DNA of 49,605 nucleotides, from the NCBI GenBank assembly GCA_902616205.1, contig CACMRY010000003.1, positions 1-49,605 on the forward strand, read 5' to 3'. This document shows positions 38,313 through 47,203 of this stretch, in pieces. The notes below the pieces were generated by a model, which did not search any database, was not told where the DNA came from, and worked only from the letters and a program-made list of their open reading frames with translations. This DNA is from an uncultured Pelagibacteraceae bacterium (GTDB lineage: Bacteria; Pseudomonadota; Alphaproteobacteria; Pelagibacterales; Pelagibacteraceae). The translations under genes were made by a program, and so were the position numbers. Within the stretch, counting starts at the first letter, position 1. Each line of letters starts with the position of its first letter.

Positions 38313-39743
38313 ATGAATAATTTAAATTTACTAAGTCAACAAACTGCAATTTTACTAGTTCTTGGAATATCAATAATATTTGTAATTGTTGGAACAGTTT
38401 ACTCAAAAAAATTTAGAGGATTAAATAATTATCTTTTAGCAAATAGATCTGTTGGAACATTTTCTTTAACCTCAAGTTTAGTTGCATCAGCACTGGGTGC
38501 ATGGATATTATTTGGACCCGCATCAGCTGCTACTTGGGGTGGAATAGGGGCTGTTATTGGATATGCATTAGGTACTGCCTTCCCATTATTTATTTTAATT
38601 TACATTGGCACAACCTTTAGAAAAAAATATTCAAAAGGAAGAACTTTGATTGAGGTTATTAGATTAAAATATGGACCTAATTTATTTAAATTAGTTTTAG
38701 TTTTATCAATATTTTACATGACTATCTTTTTAATTGCTGAAGTAACAGCTGTTTCAATGTTAATTAATTATATTTCAGGGACTGATTTGTGGATAACAGC
38801 TTTAATTGTTATTATTAGTTCTCTAGCTTATACATTATATGGAGGTCTAAGAGCGTCTATTTTTACAGACAATATTCAATTTATATTTTTTATTGTTTTA
38901 TTGATAATTGCTCTCTCTTATTTGATAAACTTTAATTCAAATGTATTTAACTTTGACTATATTAGAGTAAAACAACCTCAATTATTAAGTATAAATTATC
39001 TACCTAATTTTACAGCTGGTCTTACATTTTTTATTGCAGTTGCAGCTACAAATCTATTTCACCAAGGGAATTGGCAAAGAGTTTATGCTGCAAAGAATAT
39101 TGAAGTTTTAAAAAAAAGTTTAATTTTTTCTTTTTTAATAATTATTCCAATTGTTTTCTTTATGGGTTTTATAGGATTAGTTGCAGTATCATCAGAAAAC
39201 CTAGTTGCACCTGATCTTGCTTTTTTTCAATTACTTTTAAAAGATCAATATTTAATTATTTCAGTAATTATTATTTTTTTAGCAATATCTTTAACAGTGA
39301 GCAGTATTGATACGATTATTAACGCAATTTCCAGCTTAATTATCGTTGATGGAAAAAAAATTATAAAAATTAAAAATTATGATTTGTTGTCTAAACAGAT
39401 AATAATCATACTATCCATCATTGCATTATTTGTAGCCTCAAAGGGTTTGAGTATTTTATACTTATTTTTGTTAGCCGATCTTTTTTGCTGTGCGGCAGTA
39501 TTAAGTATTTTTTATGGATTTTATTCGAAAACATTTTTCGAGAAAAATGCATATACATCAATAATTGTGGGTTTATTCGCTGGTTTACTATTATTTCCAG
39601 GTCCAGACTTTTCTAAGTCTATTTTAATTGGAATACTTTTTCCAGTTGACCTTTTTCCAAGTTTTGTCTCTCAATCCTTGTTATTTATATCATTTTTGAC
39701 TGCGACTTTTGCTCCTTTGTTGACATGGAATTTAAAAAAATAA
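38313..39743 (+). CDS. thiV: Sodium:solute symporter family transporter under TPP riboswitch control (thiamin-precursor uptake, ThiV-type)
   Basis: SSS-family multi-TM protein (GAWILFGPASAATWGGIGAVIGYALG); ATG immediately follows the TPP riboswitch. Confidence 0.88.
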   Translation: MNNLNLLSQQTAILLVLGISIIFVIVGTVYSKKFRGLNNYLLANRSVGTFSLTSSLVASALGAWILFGPASAATWGGIGAVIGYALGTAFPLFILIYIGTTFRKKYSKGRTLIEVIRLKYGPNLFKLVLVLSIFYMTIFLIAEVTAVSMLINYISGTDLWITALIVIISSLAYTLYGGLRASIFTDNIQFIFFIVLLIIALSYLINFNSNVFNFDYIRVKQPQLLSINYLPNFTAGLTFFIAVAATNLFHQGNWQRVYAAKNIEVLKKSLIFSFLIIIPIVFFMGFIGLVAVSSENLVAPDLAFFQLLLKDQYLIISVIIIFLAISLTVSSIDTIINAISSLIIVDGKKIIKIKNYDLLSKQIIIILSIIALFVASKGLSILYLFLLADLFCCAAVLSIFYGFYSKTFFEKNAYTSIIVGLFAGLLLFPGPDFSKSILIGILFPVDLFPSFVSQSLLFISFLTATFAPLLTWNLKK

Positions 39744-39808
39744 CAGTTTTGAAAGATACTTTTAACTATTTAATTTTCTAAATTTTTAGATATGATAATT
39801 CTAACTCT

Positions 39809-40918
39809 ATGATCACTTATATTATCCCATTTCTTATACTTATTTTAATTGTGGTATTTATTCACGAGTATGGCCATTATTATTTTGCAAAAAAATATGG
39901 TGTTGGAGTAACTGATTTTTCAATTGGATTTGGTAAAGAAATATTTGGATGGAACGATAAATCAGGTACTAGATGGAAAATTTGTTGGATACCTTTAGGT
40001 GGATATGTAAAATTTTTTGGTGACAGAAATGTTTTTTCACAAGCTGATCAAGAAGAATTATTAAAAAAATATAATAAAGAGGACCAAGAAAAATTATTTG
40101 TAACTAAACCTCTATACCAAAGAGCATGGATTGTATTTGGCGGACCTCTAGCCAACTTTATTTTAGCAATTTTTATATTTCTCTTTATTTATATGTTTAT
40201 AGGTAAAGATTTTACTCCCGCTGTTATTGACGAAGTTCAAAAAGATAGCCCTGCAGAAATAGCAGGTTTAAAGAAAAATGACATAATTTTAGAAATAGAT
40301 AATAATAAAGTAGAGAGTATTTTGGATGTTTCTAAATTTATTGCAATGTCGACGTCAGATTTTGTTGACTTCAAAGTATCAAGATTTGAAAACGAAATTT
40401 TATTAAAAGTAAAACCCAATTTAGTAGAAAGTGAAGATAACTTAGGTAATAAGCTTAAGAAACGAATGGTGGGGATAAAATTGAGTGCTTATAATGACAA
40501 AATAAATCACGTTAAACTTGGTCCTGTGCAAGCCTTAGCGCAATCATTCAATGAAGTATATTTTGTAACTGTTTCCTCTTTAAAATATCTTGGTTCTATG
40601 GTTGTTGGAAAAGGAGATACTTCACAATTAGGTGGTCCAATTAGAATTGCTAAAATATCAGGGCAAGTTGCCGAATTTGGCATAATTCCATTTATTAGCA
40701 TGATGGCTTATATCTCCATAAGCCTTGGTTTAATTAACTTATTTCCCATTCCAATGTTAGATGGAGGCCATTTGATGTTTTATGGATTTGAGAAAATTTT
40801 AGGTCGACCTTTAAGTCAAAAAACTCAAGAGGGATTTTTTCGAATCGGGATGTTTTTGTTGCTTTCATTAATGTTTTTTGTAACATTTAACGATCTCCGA
40901 GATTTGGGCTTATTTTAA
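39809..40918 (+). CDS. rseP: RIP site-2 zinc metalloprotease RseP/MmpA-like
   Basis: VVFIHEYGHYYFAKKYGV (HExxH); PDZ domain; LFPIPMLDGGHLMFYGFE. Confidence 0.93.
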   Translation: MITYIIPFLILILIVVFIHEYGHYYFAKKYGVGVTDFSIGFGKEIFGWNDKSGTRWKICWIPLGGYVKFFGDRNVFSQADQEELLKKYNKEDQEKLFVTKPLYQRAWIVFGGPLANFILAIFIFLFIYMFIGKDFTPAVIDEVQKDSPAEIAGLKKNDIILEIDNNKVESILDVSKFIAMSTSDFVDFKVSRFENEILLKVKPNLVESEDNLGNKLKKRMVGIKLSAYNDKINHVKLGPVQALAQSFNEVYFVTVSSLKYLGSMVVGKGDTSQLGGPIRIAKISGQVAEFGIIPFISMMAYISISLGLINLFPIPMLDGGHLMFYGFEKILGRPLSQKTQEGFFRIGMFLLLSLMFFVTFNDLRDLGLF

Positions 40919-41063
40919 AGGGTTTTTTGGATTAAAAAAGCCAATAATATCAACCCTTTCTAGCCGCTATATATAGTGTAATATTTTTTTTCACACACTA
41001 AAAAAAAGCTTGAAATATCAACGATTTTGTTAAGTATAAAATTATTAAACCTGGAGCTAAAAA

Positions 41064-41339
41064 ATGAATAAAAAACAATTAGTCGCTAAATTAGCTGGTT
41101 CTTTAAACCAAAGTAAGGCTGATGCTGAGCGTACCTTTGATACCATAACAAACACTATTCTTGATGCGTTAAAAAATGACGATTCAGTGAAAATAGCTGG
41201 TTTTGGTACATATAAAGTGGCTAAAAGAAAAGCTAGAATTGGAAGAAATCCAAGAACTGGAGAGCAAATCCAAATCGCTGCTTCTCAAAAGGTAAAATTC
41301 TTACCTGCCAAAGCACTCAAAGAAGTTTTCAATAAATAA
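41064..41339 (+). CDS. hup: HU-family DNA-binding protein
   Basis: MNKKQLVAKLAGSLNQSKADAERTFDTI...GFGTYKVAKRKARIGRNPRTGEQIQIAAS. Confidence 0.97.
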   Translation: MNKKQLVAKLAGSLNQSKADAERTFDTITNTILDALKNDDSVKIAGFGTYKVAKRKARIGRNPRTGEQIQIAASQKVKFLPAKALKEVFNK

Positions 41340-41349
41340 ACTTTTTTTC

Positions 41350-41390
41350 AACAGCCTTTATCAACTAAAAAGCTTGATAAAGGCTGTTTC
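41350..41390 (+). terminator. Rho-independent-type hairpin after hup
   Basis: Perfect 14-bp inverted repeat acagcctttatcaa / ttgataaaggctgt (41351-41364, 41374-41387). Confidence 0.75.
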
Positions 41391-41485
41391 TATATGCAAA
41401 TACCGCATACCTATTTTTAATAACAATCATTAGTTTTTAGTTTTTTTAAATCTATAAATCTTATTTTTTAATTAACGGAGGTAAA

Positions 41486-42784
41486 ATGACTAAATTTTTA
41501 AAAAGACTTGCCGGTCCTTTATTAAGTATATTTTTCTTATTAAATATGACTAGTGCAGGTTACGCAGAGACAACAGTTTCTGCTGAAGTAAGTTTTATTT
41601 TTAATACTCTCCTGTTTTTAATTTGTGGTTTCTTGGTCATGTTCATGGCGGCCGGATTTGCAATGTTAGAATCAGGTATGGTTACATCAAAAAGTGTATC
41701 TGTAATTTGTGCAAAAAATATTGGTTTATTCTCAATTGCCGCAATAATGTTTTGGTTAGTAGGTTACAATCTTGCCTATGGCATTCCAGAAGGTGGCTAT
41801 ATTGGTAAATTTATACCATGGTCAGACGCAAGTGCTGTAGATACTGGCTACTCTGATGGTTCAGATTGGTATTTTCAAATGGTATTCTGTGCAACAACAG
41901 TATCAATTGTATCTGGAACTTTAGCTGAGAGAATTAAATTATGGCCTTTCTTTTTATTTGCTGCAATTTTAGCAGGAATTATTTATCCAATTGTTATGGG
42001 ATGGCAATGGGGCGGTGGCTGGTTAGCAGCCGCTGGTTTCTCAGATTTTGCTGGATCAACTTTGGTTCACTCAACAGGTGGAGCTGCAGCATTAGCTGGA
42101 GCAATTATTCTAGGTCCAAGACTAGGTAGATTCACTAAAAAGGGTGAACCTGCACCAGTAAAACCATTTGCTGCATCTTCAATACCGCTTGTAACTCTAG
42201 GAATATTCATTCTATGGTTAGGTTGGTTTGGATTTAACGGTGGATCTCAATTAGCAATGGGTACAGCAGATGATGCAATTGCAGTATCAAGTATATTCAT
42301 AAACACATTACTTGCAGGTGCAGGTGGAGTAATGGCAGCAGGTGCGGTCACAAGATTAAGTGGAAAAACAGACGTTGTACAGATGTTAAACGGATGTATA
42401 GGTGGTCTTGTAGCGATTACTGCAGAACCATTAATGCCATCACCAATAGCCGCGATTTTAATTGGTGCAGTCGGTGGTGTAATAGTTGTTTATGGAACTA
42501 AGTTTTTAATGAGCGTAAAAATTGACGATGTTGTTGGTGCAGTACCAGCTCACTTGTTTGCAGGAATTTGGGGAACATTAATTGTTCCAGCTACAAATCC
42601 AGATGCAAACTTTGGTGCACAAGCTTTAGGTGTAGTTTCAATTAATGCATTTGTATTTGTTGTAGCTTACATCGTATGGTCAATCATGAAAGCAACAATA
42701 GGTATCAGATTAAGTAAGGAAGCTGAGACGAAAGGTACTGACGTATCTGAAACTGGAGTTGTAGCTTACGCGATAAGAGACTAA
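41486..42784 (+). CDS. amt: Ammonium transporter
   Basis: Signal-like N-terminus; AGFAMLESGMVTSKS; DFAGSTLVHSTGGAAALAGAIILGPR; WFGFNGGS. Confidence 0.97.
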   Translation: MTKFLKRLAGPLLSIFFLLNMTSAGYAETTVSAEVSFIFNTLLFLICGFLVMFMAAGFAMLESGMVTSKSVSVICAKNIGLFSIAAIMFWLVGYNLAYGIPEGGYIGKFIPWSDASAVDTGYSDGSDWYFQMVFCATTVSIVSGTLAERIKLWPFFLFAAILAGIIYPIVMGWQWGGGWLAAAGFSDFAGSTLVHSTGGAAALAGAIILGPRLGRFTKKGEPAPVKPFAASSIPLVTLGIFILWLGWFGFNGGSQLAMGTADDAIAVSSIFINTLLAGAGGVMAAGAVTRLSGKTDVVQMLNGCIGGLVAITAEPLMPSPIAAILIGAVGGVIVVYGTKFLMSVKIDDVVGAVPAHLFAGIWGTLIVPATNPDANFGAQALGVVSINAFVFVVAYIVWSIMKATIGIRLSKEAETKGTDVSETGVVAYAIRD

Positions 42785-42808
42785 TTAACCTCCCTCAAGT
42801 TAGTAACT

Positions 42809-42838
42809 AAAAAGGCCCCATTATGGGGCCTTTTTTTT
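42809..42838 (+). terminator. Rho-independent terminator after amt
   Basis: aaaaaggcccca-tta-tggggcctttttttt: GC stem plus T-run. Confidence 0.9.
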
Positions 42839-43295
42839 AACTAGTGTTTTTAATAAATTCTAAAACTTCTTTTGCGTGATCTTTTACTCTTACTGATCTC
42901 CACTCTTTTATTATTTTATTATTTTTGATTACAAAAGTACTTCTAATAACTCCCATAAACTCTTTACCCATAAATTTCTTTTTTCCCCACACTTTAAAAG
43001 CTTTTAAAGCTTCTTTTTTTTCATCCGATAAAAGATCAAATTTTACTTTATATTTTTCTTTAAATTTATCATGACTTTTCATGTCATCTTTTGAAATACC
43101 AAATACGGCGCAGTCCAACTTATTAAATTTAGATAATAAAGAATTAAAATCTTTTGTTTCTATTGTGCATCCGGGCGTATCATCTTTTGGATAAAAATAT
43201 AAAATTAAAAACTTATTTTTAATTTTTTTTAGTTCAAATGTTTCGCCGTTGGTAGATGGAATTTTAATATTAGGAGCATTTTTAAATTTATTCAT
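42837..43295 (-). CDS. bcp: Thioredoxin-dependent peroxiredoxin, BCP/PrxQ type
   Basis: FYPKDDTPGCTIETKDF; start MNKFKNAPNIKIPSTNGE at 43295 (ORF-track N-terminal extension runs into the divergent gene). Confidence 0.92.
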   Translation of the reverse strand: MNKFKNAPNIKIPSTNGETFELKKIKNKFLILYFYPKDDTPGCTIETKDFNSLLSKFNKLDCAVFGISKDDMKSHDKFKEKYKVKFDLLSDEKKEALKAFKVWGKKKFMGKEFMGVIRSTFVIKNNKIIKEWRSVRVKDHAKEVLEFIKNTS

Positions 43296-43338
43296 AATGT
43301 TTAATTGTAATTTTATTTTTTTAAGGTAAATAACTGAT

Positions 43339-43725
43339 ATGACAATAAAATCAGCACAAACTTTAGTCGCAGATGCCTTGAGAGAAATTAAAACAATTTC
43401 ACCTTCAGAGGCTTTGCAAATGTCTAAAGATGACAAATGTAATCTAATAGACATTAGAGACGTAAGAGAACTTGAGAATTTAGGAAGAATTGAAAATTCT
43501 AATCATATTCCAAGAGGGATGTTGGAATTTTGGATGGATCCCGACAGTCCTTACTTTAAAGAGGGTAAGATAGATATGAATAAAGATATGGTTCTTTTTT
43601 GTGCAGGTGGATTAAGATCTGCTCTCGCAACTAAATCTTTGAAAGATATGGGTTTTAAAAAAATTTGCCATATTGATGGAGGCTTTGGAGCAATGAAGAA
43701 TTCAGGATTTAAAGTTATTAAATAA
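43339..43725 (+). CDS. Rhodanese-like domain protein
   Basis: LIDIRDVRELENLGRIENSNHIPRGMLEFW; VLFCAGGLRSALATKSLKDMGF (active-site Cys). Confidence 0.93.
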   Translation: MTIKSAQTLVADALREIKTISPSEALQMSKDDKCNLIDIRDVRELENLGRIENSNHIPRGMLEFWMDPDSPYFKEGKIDMNKDMVLFCAGGLRSALATKSLKDMGFKKICHIDGGFGAMKNSGFKVIK

Positions 43726-43727
43726 TT

Positions 43728-44201
43728 TTAATCAATAAGATTTATTCTTTTTGCGTAGAATATTCTTATTATCCAATACATAATTAATCCAACTGGCCCA
43801 ATAAAATAAGTCACTAAAAGAGGAACCAAGATTAAATACTTTGATATCAAGAACTTTAGACTATCTCTTACAATCCATGCACCACAAAATAAGTTTACCG
43901 CCAAAAAATGAGTCCAAAACAAAATTAAGAAACTTTCATTTTCAAATAAGGACCCAAGATCAAACAAACCTTTATAAAGATTAAAGTTTTCTAAAAAATC
44001 GTAACCTGTAGAAAAATAATAGTAAACTAAATAACAATAAGTGCCTCCAAGTATTAAAAATGGAAATATTGACGTAACCAATAAACTACATATTTTTGAT
44101 TGTGGAAAAAAAATTAGCACAAACCAAAATGGCAAAACACCTATGTTCAACCATAAATAGATCATTTCTATAGTAAAAAATGCTGCTATTTGTTCTATCA
44201 T
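43728..44201 (-). CDS. ABA4-like (DUF4281) membrane protein
   Basis: 4-TM protein with THFLAVNLFCGAWIVRDSLKF and FIGPVGLIMYWIIR motifs. Confidence 0.7.
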   Translation of the reverse strand: MIEQIAAFFTIEMIYLWLNIGVLPFWFVLIFFPQSKICSLLVTSIFPFLILGGTYCYLVYYYFSTGYDFLENFNLYKGLFDLGSLFENESFLILFWTHFLAVNLFCGAWIVRDSLKFLISKYLILVPLLVTYFIGPVGLIMYWIIRIFYAKRINLID

Positions 44202-44230
44202 AATTTTTTTGCATTATATTAGATGAAATA

Positions 44231-44791
44231 ATGATTCCTATAAAAAATAAAAAAAAAACTTTAGAGGTTACGGTAGAAGAAATGAGGAATTTTGCGTTTA
44301 ATTATATTGAAAAATTTGCTCCTTCAAAACAACAATTAAAAACATACCTTTTAAAGAAATATTTAAAATCTAAAACTCCTATAAACAGAAGCAATGTTTC
44401 AAATTTAATAGATATAGTACTAGAAGACTTAGAAAAATCTAAATTCATTAACGACAAATTTTATTCAGAATCTAAAGCAAAAAGTCTAATACAGAGAGGT
44501 TCTTCAATAAACAAAATTAGAAACTATTTAATTGGAAAAGGTGTAGGTGATAAATATATAAAAAATACAATCGATCAAATTCATGAGAATAATGAGGATC
44601 AAGATTTTTTCTCTGCAATCAAAATATGTAAAAAAAAAAGAATTGGGCCTTCAAGACAAGAAGATAATAGACCTTTGTTTTATAAAAAGGATATGGGGGT
44701 ATTGGCTAGATCAGGATTTGATTTTGAAGTGTCTAGAAGAGTGATGGATCTTGATAAAGATGAATATATAAAAATAATTAATCTTCTTTAA
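44231..44791 (+). CDS. recX: RecX-family regulatory protein
   Basis: Three-helix repeat pattern: AFNYIEKFAPSKQQLKTYLLKKYL; FYSESKAKSLIQRGSSINKIRNYLIGKGV; LARSGFDFEVSRRVM. Confidence 0.8.
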   Translation: MIPIKNKKKTLEVTVEEMRNFAFNYIEKFAPSKQQLKTYLLKKYLKSKTPINRSNVSNLIDIVLEDLEKSKFINDKFYSESKAKSLIQRGSSINKIRNYLIGKGVGDKYIKNTIDQIHENNEDQDFFSAIKICKKKRIGPSRQEDNRPLFYKKDMGVLARSGFDFEVSRRVMDLDKDEYIKIINLL

Positions 44792-44924
44792 TTTTCTTAT
44801 TTTTTTCCTCGAGATAATATTGAATTTTATTTTTTATATAATTTCTAACAAATACAAAAACCAACAAACCAAATATTGAAACAGAAACAATTATAATTAA
44901 AATTATTCTTAATTGCTCACTCAT
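44778..44924 (-). CDS. Single-TM small membrane protein
   Basis: Unlisted 48-aa ORF MSEQLRIILIIIVSVSIFGLLVFVFVRNYIKNKIQYYLEEKNKKIKED, convergent with and overlapping the recX 3' end. Confidence 0.6.
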   Translation of the reverse strand: MSEQLRIILIIIVSVSIFGLLVFVFVRNYIKNKIQYYLEEKNKKIKED

Positions 44925-44927
44925 CTT

Positions 44928-45707
44928 CTAATATTTTAAATCTTCACTTCTTTTCAGAATAAGACTTGGATTTCTAAAATCTTCTTTTCCATATAAAATT
45001 TCATTACCTTCAAAATCTGTAATTGTACCTCCAGCATTTTCTAATAAAGCATGACCAGCTGCAATATCCCATTCACATGCTCTAGGTTCAGCAACATATC
45101 CATCATATTCTCCTGTAGCTATTACACAAAATTTGTATGAGCTTTTCATTCTCACAAACTCATTAACTCCTAAAAAATTGTGAATTTTTTCAATCTCTGG
45201 CTTAATTTTATTTGAATAAGAAACAACTTTGACAAATTCTTTTTTAGTCTTTTTTGAACAATCTAACTTAATTTCTTTTCCATTCGTAAGTTCGTAAGAA
45301 TCATTCTTGCCATATGTATAAAACATTCTATTTTTTGCTGGTGCATTTATAAGTCCAGCTACAGGTTTTCTATTTAAAATTAATCCAGCATTTATAGTAA
45401 ATTCCTCTAAATCATTTATATAATCATATGTACCGTCTATTGGATCAACAAGCCAAAAATTTTCTAAATTACTTGAAGATTTATTGTGAGATGTTTCCTC
45501 AGATACAATTGGAATATTGGGGGTAAGCTCTAAAAGTTTTTGAGTAACTATTTTATTTACTTCTAAATCACCATTACTTACTGGAGTATTATCTGATTTA
45601 ATTTCTTTAGTTAATCCTATTTCTCTAAGTTCAAGTGAAACTTTACCTGCATATAAAAAAGTATCTATTAAGTTTATAACTACGTCTTTAATATTAATTT
45701 CATTCAT
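44928..45707 (-). CDS. cysQ: 3'(2'),5'-bisphosphate nucleotidase CysQ/inositol-monophosphatase family
   Basis: PIVSEETSH; FWLVDPIDGTYDYINDLEEFTINAGLI; CEWDIAAGHALLENAGG. Confidence 0.87.
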   Translation of the reverse strand: MNEINIKDVVINLIDTFLYAGKVSLELREIGLTKEIKSDNTPVSNGDLEVNKIVTQKLLELTPNIPIVSEETSHNKSSSNLENFWLVDPIDGTYDYINDLEEFTINAGLILNRKPVAGLINAPAKNRMFYTYGKNDSYELTNGKEIKLDCSKKTKKEFVKVVSYSNKIKPEIEKIHNFLGVNEFVRMKSSYKFCVIATGEYDGYVAEPRACEWDIAAGHALLENAGGTITDFEGNEILYGKEDFRNPSLILKRSEDLKY

Positions 45708-45876
45708 TATTGTAGATTTTTTCTAATTCTATATTTTTACAATTTATTACTTTTTTACCTACGTTTTCAAAGTTTACAGTCACCTTTTCTTTTATAATTG
45801 ATTGAACTTGTCCAATACCCCAGTTTTTATTACTAGGGTTTATTACTTTGTCGCCTGGTTCAAAATCTAAAATCAT
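45700..45876 (-). CDS. DUF3553-like small protein
   Basis: Unlisted 58-aa [61 protein letters not shown]; stop overlaps the cysQ ATG. Confidence 0.75.
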   Translation of the reverse strand: MILDFEPGDKVINPSNKNWGIGQVQSIIKEKVTVNFENVGKKVINCKNIELEKIYNNE

Positions 45877-45917
45877 TTAATTTCACTTATATTAGAATTA
45901 AGTATAAATACCACAAA

Positions 45918-47036
45918 ATGAATAATGAAATTAATTCAATTGGTTTAAAGAAAAAACCCTCTGATACAACTGTTGTTGTTGCAATGTCAGGTGGCGTCGA
46001 CTCTTCCACTGTCGCAGGTATGATGAAAAAAGAAGGTTATAATGTAATAGGCATTACTCTTAAACTTTATGATGATGGTAAAGAAGTTGCTGCTTCAAAA
46101 CAATGTTGTTCTGGACAAGATATAATGGATGCAAAAAGAGTAGCGCATAAATTAGATATTGAACATAAAATTTTGTACTACCAGAACAAATTTAAACAAG
46201 GAGTTATTGATAATTTCGTAGATAGCTATCTTAAAGGAGAAACACCTATTCCATGTGTCCAATGCAATCAAACAGTAAAATTTAGAGATTTGTTTGAAGT
46301 ATCAAAAGAACTAAAAGCCGATGCTATGATAACAGGTCATTATGTAAAAAGTGTGACCAAGAATGAATCTACAAATATGTATAGAGCAATTGATGAAAAT
46401 CGAGACCAGAGTTATTTTTTATTCAATACAACTCGAGACCAATTAAATTATTTAAGGTTTCCTTTAGGGGGAATGCTAAAAGATACTACAAGAGAAATTG
46501 CAAAAAAACTTGAGCTTAATGTAGCTGGTAAACCTGATAGCCAGGATATTTGTTTTGTTCCTAATGGCGATTATGCTTCTGTAATACAAAAATTTAAACC
46601 GGAGTCATTTCAAAAAGGAAATATTAAAAACCTAAATGGAGATGTTGTGGGAGTTCATGATGGAATTATAAATTTTACAATTGGCCAAAGAAGAGGAATA
46701 AAGGTTTCAGATAAAGAAGCTTTATATGTCATCCGAATAGACTCAGATAAAAATGAAATAATTATAGGCCCTAAGGAAAAATTAGCTAAAACAAAAATTC
46801 ATTTAAGAGATTTAAATCTTCTATGCAACAAAGAAGATCTTGAAAAAGAAATATTTGTTAAAGTAAGATCTACAGGAAAATTATTAGAAGCTAAAATTTT
46901 ATTAAAAGAAAATAATCAAGCAGAAGTTAATTTAGTTAATTCAGAAAATGGAATTTCACCGGGACAAGCCTGTGTCTTTTATAATAAAGACCAAATTGGT
47001 CACAAAGTTCTTGGTGGTGGTTGGATTAAAAATTAA
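45918..47036 (+). CDS. mnmA: tRNA-specific 2-thiouridylase
   Basis: [17 protein letters not shown]-loop; [40 protein letters not shown]. Confidence 0.97.
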   Translation: MNNEINSIGLKKKPSDTTVVVAMSGGVDSSTVAGMMKKEGYNVIGITLKLYDDGKEVAASKQCCSGQDIMDAKRVAHKLDIEHKILYYQNKFKQGVIDNFVDSYLKGETPIPCVQCNQTVKFRDLFEVSKELKADAMITGHYVKSVTKNESTNMYRAIDENRDQSYFLFNTTRDQLNYLRFPLGGMLKDTTREIAKKLELNVAGKPDSQDICFVPNGDYASVIQKFKPESFQKGNIKNLNGDVVGVHDGIINFTIGQRRGIKVSDKEALYVIRIDSDKNEIIIGPKEKLAKTKIHLRDLNLLCNKEDLEKEIFVKVRSTGKLLEAKILLKENNQAEVNLVNSENGISPGQACVFYNKDQIGHKVLGGGWIKN

Positions 47037-47044
47037 AAGGTAGA

Positions 47045-47128
47045 TTATTTTTTCTTATTTTTTTTTCTAGCTCTTCTCTTTTTAGAGCCCATTTTTCTTC
47101 GGCCTCTATGTTTTTTTGGGTATCCCAT
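47045..47128 (-). CDS. 27-aa highly basic microprotein
   Basis: ATG at 47128 preceded by aaggagaat; MGYPKKHRGRRKMGSKKRRARKKNKKK (16/27 K+R) then TAA. Confidence 0.65.
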   Translation of the reverse strand: MGYPKKHRGRRKMGSKKRRARKKNKKK

Positions 47129-47203
47129 ATTCTCCTTAATTTTACTATTTTATTGACTTATTCGGTTGATATAGCATTGTCCTTAAAATAATCAAATTTA
47201 AAT

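Noticed and set aside
38215-38406. Minus-strand 63-aa ORF across the TPP riboswitch
   Set aside because: Overlaps the riboswitch and start of thiV antisense; no support.
41623-42129. Plus-strand alternate-frame ORFs inside amt
   Set aside because: Cys/Trp-rich out-of-frame translations of a conserved transporter.
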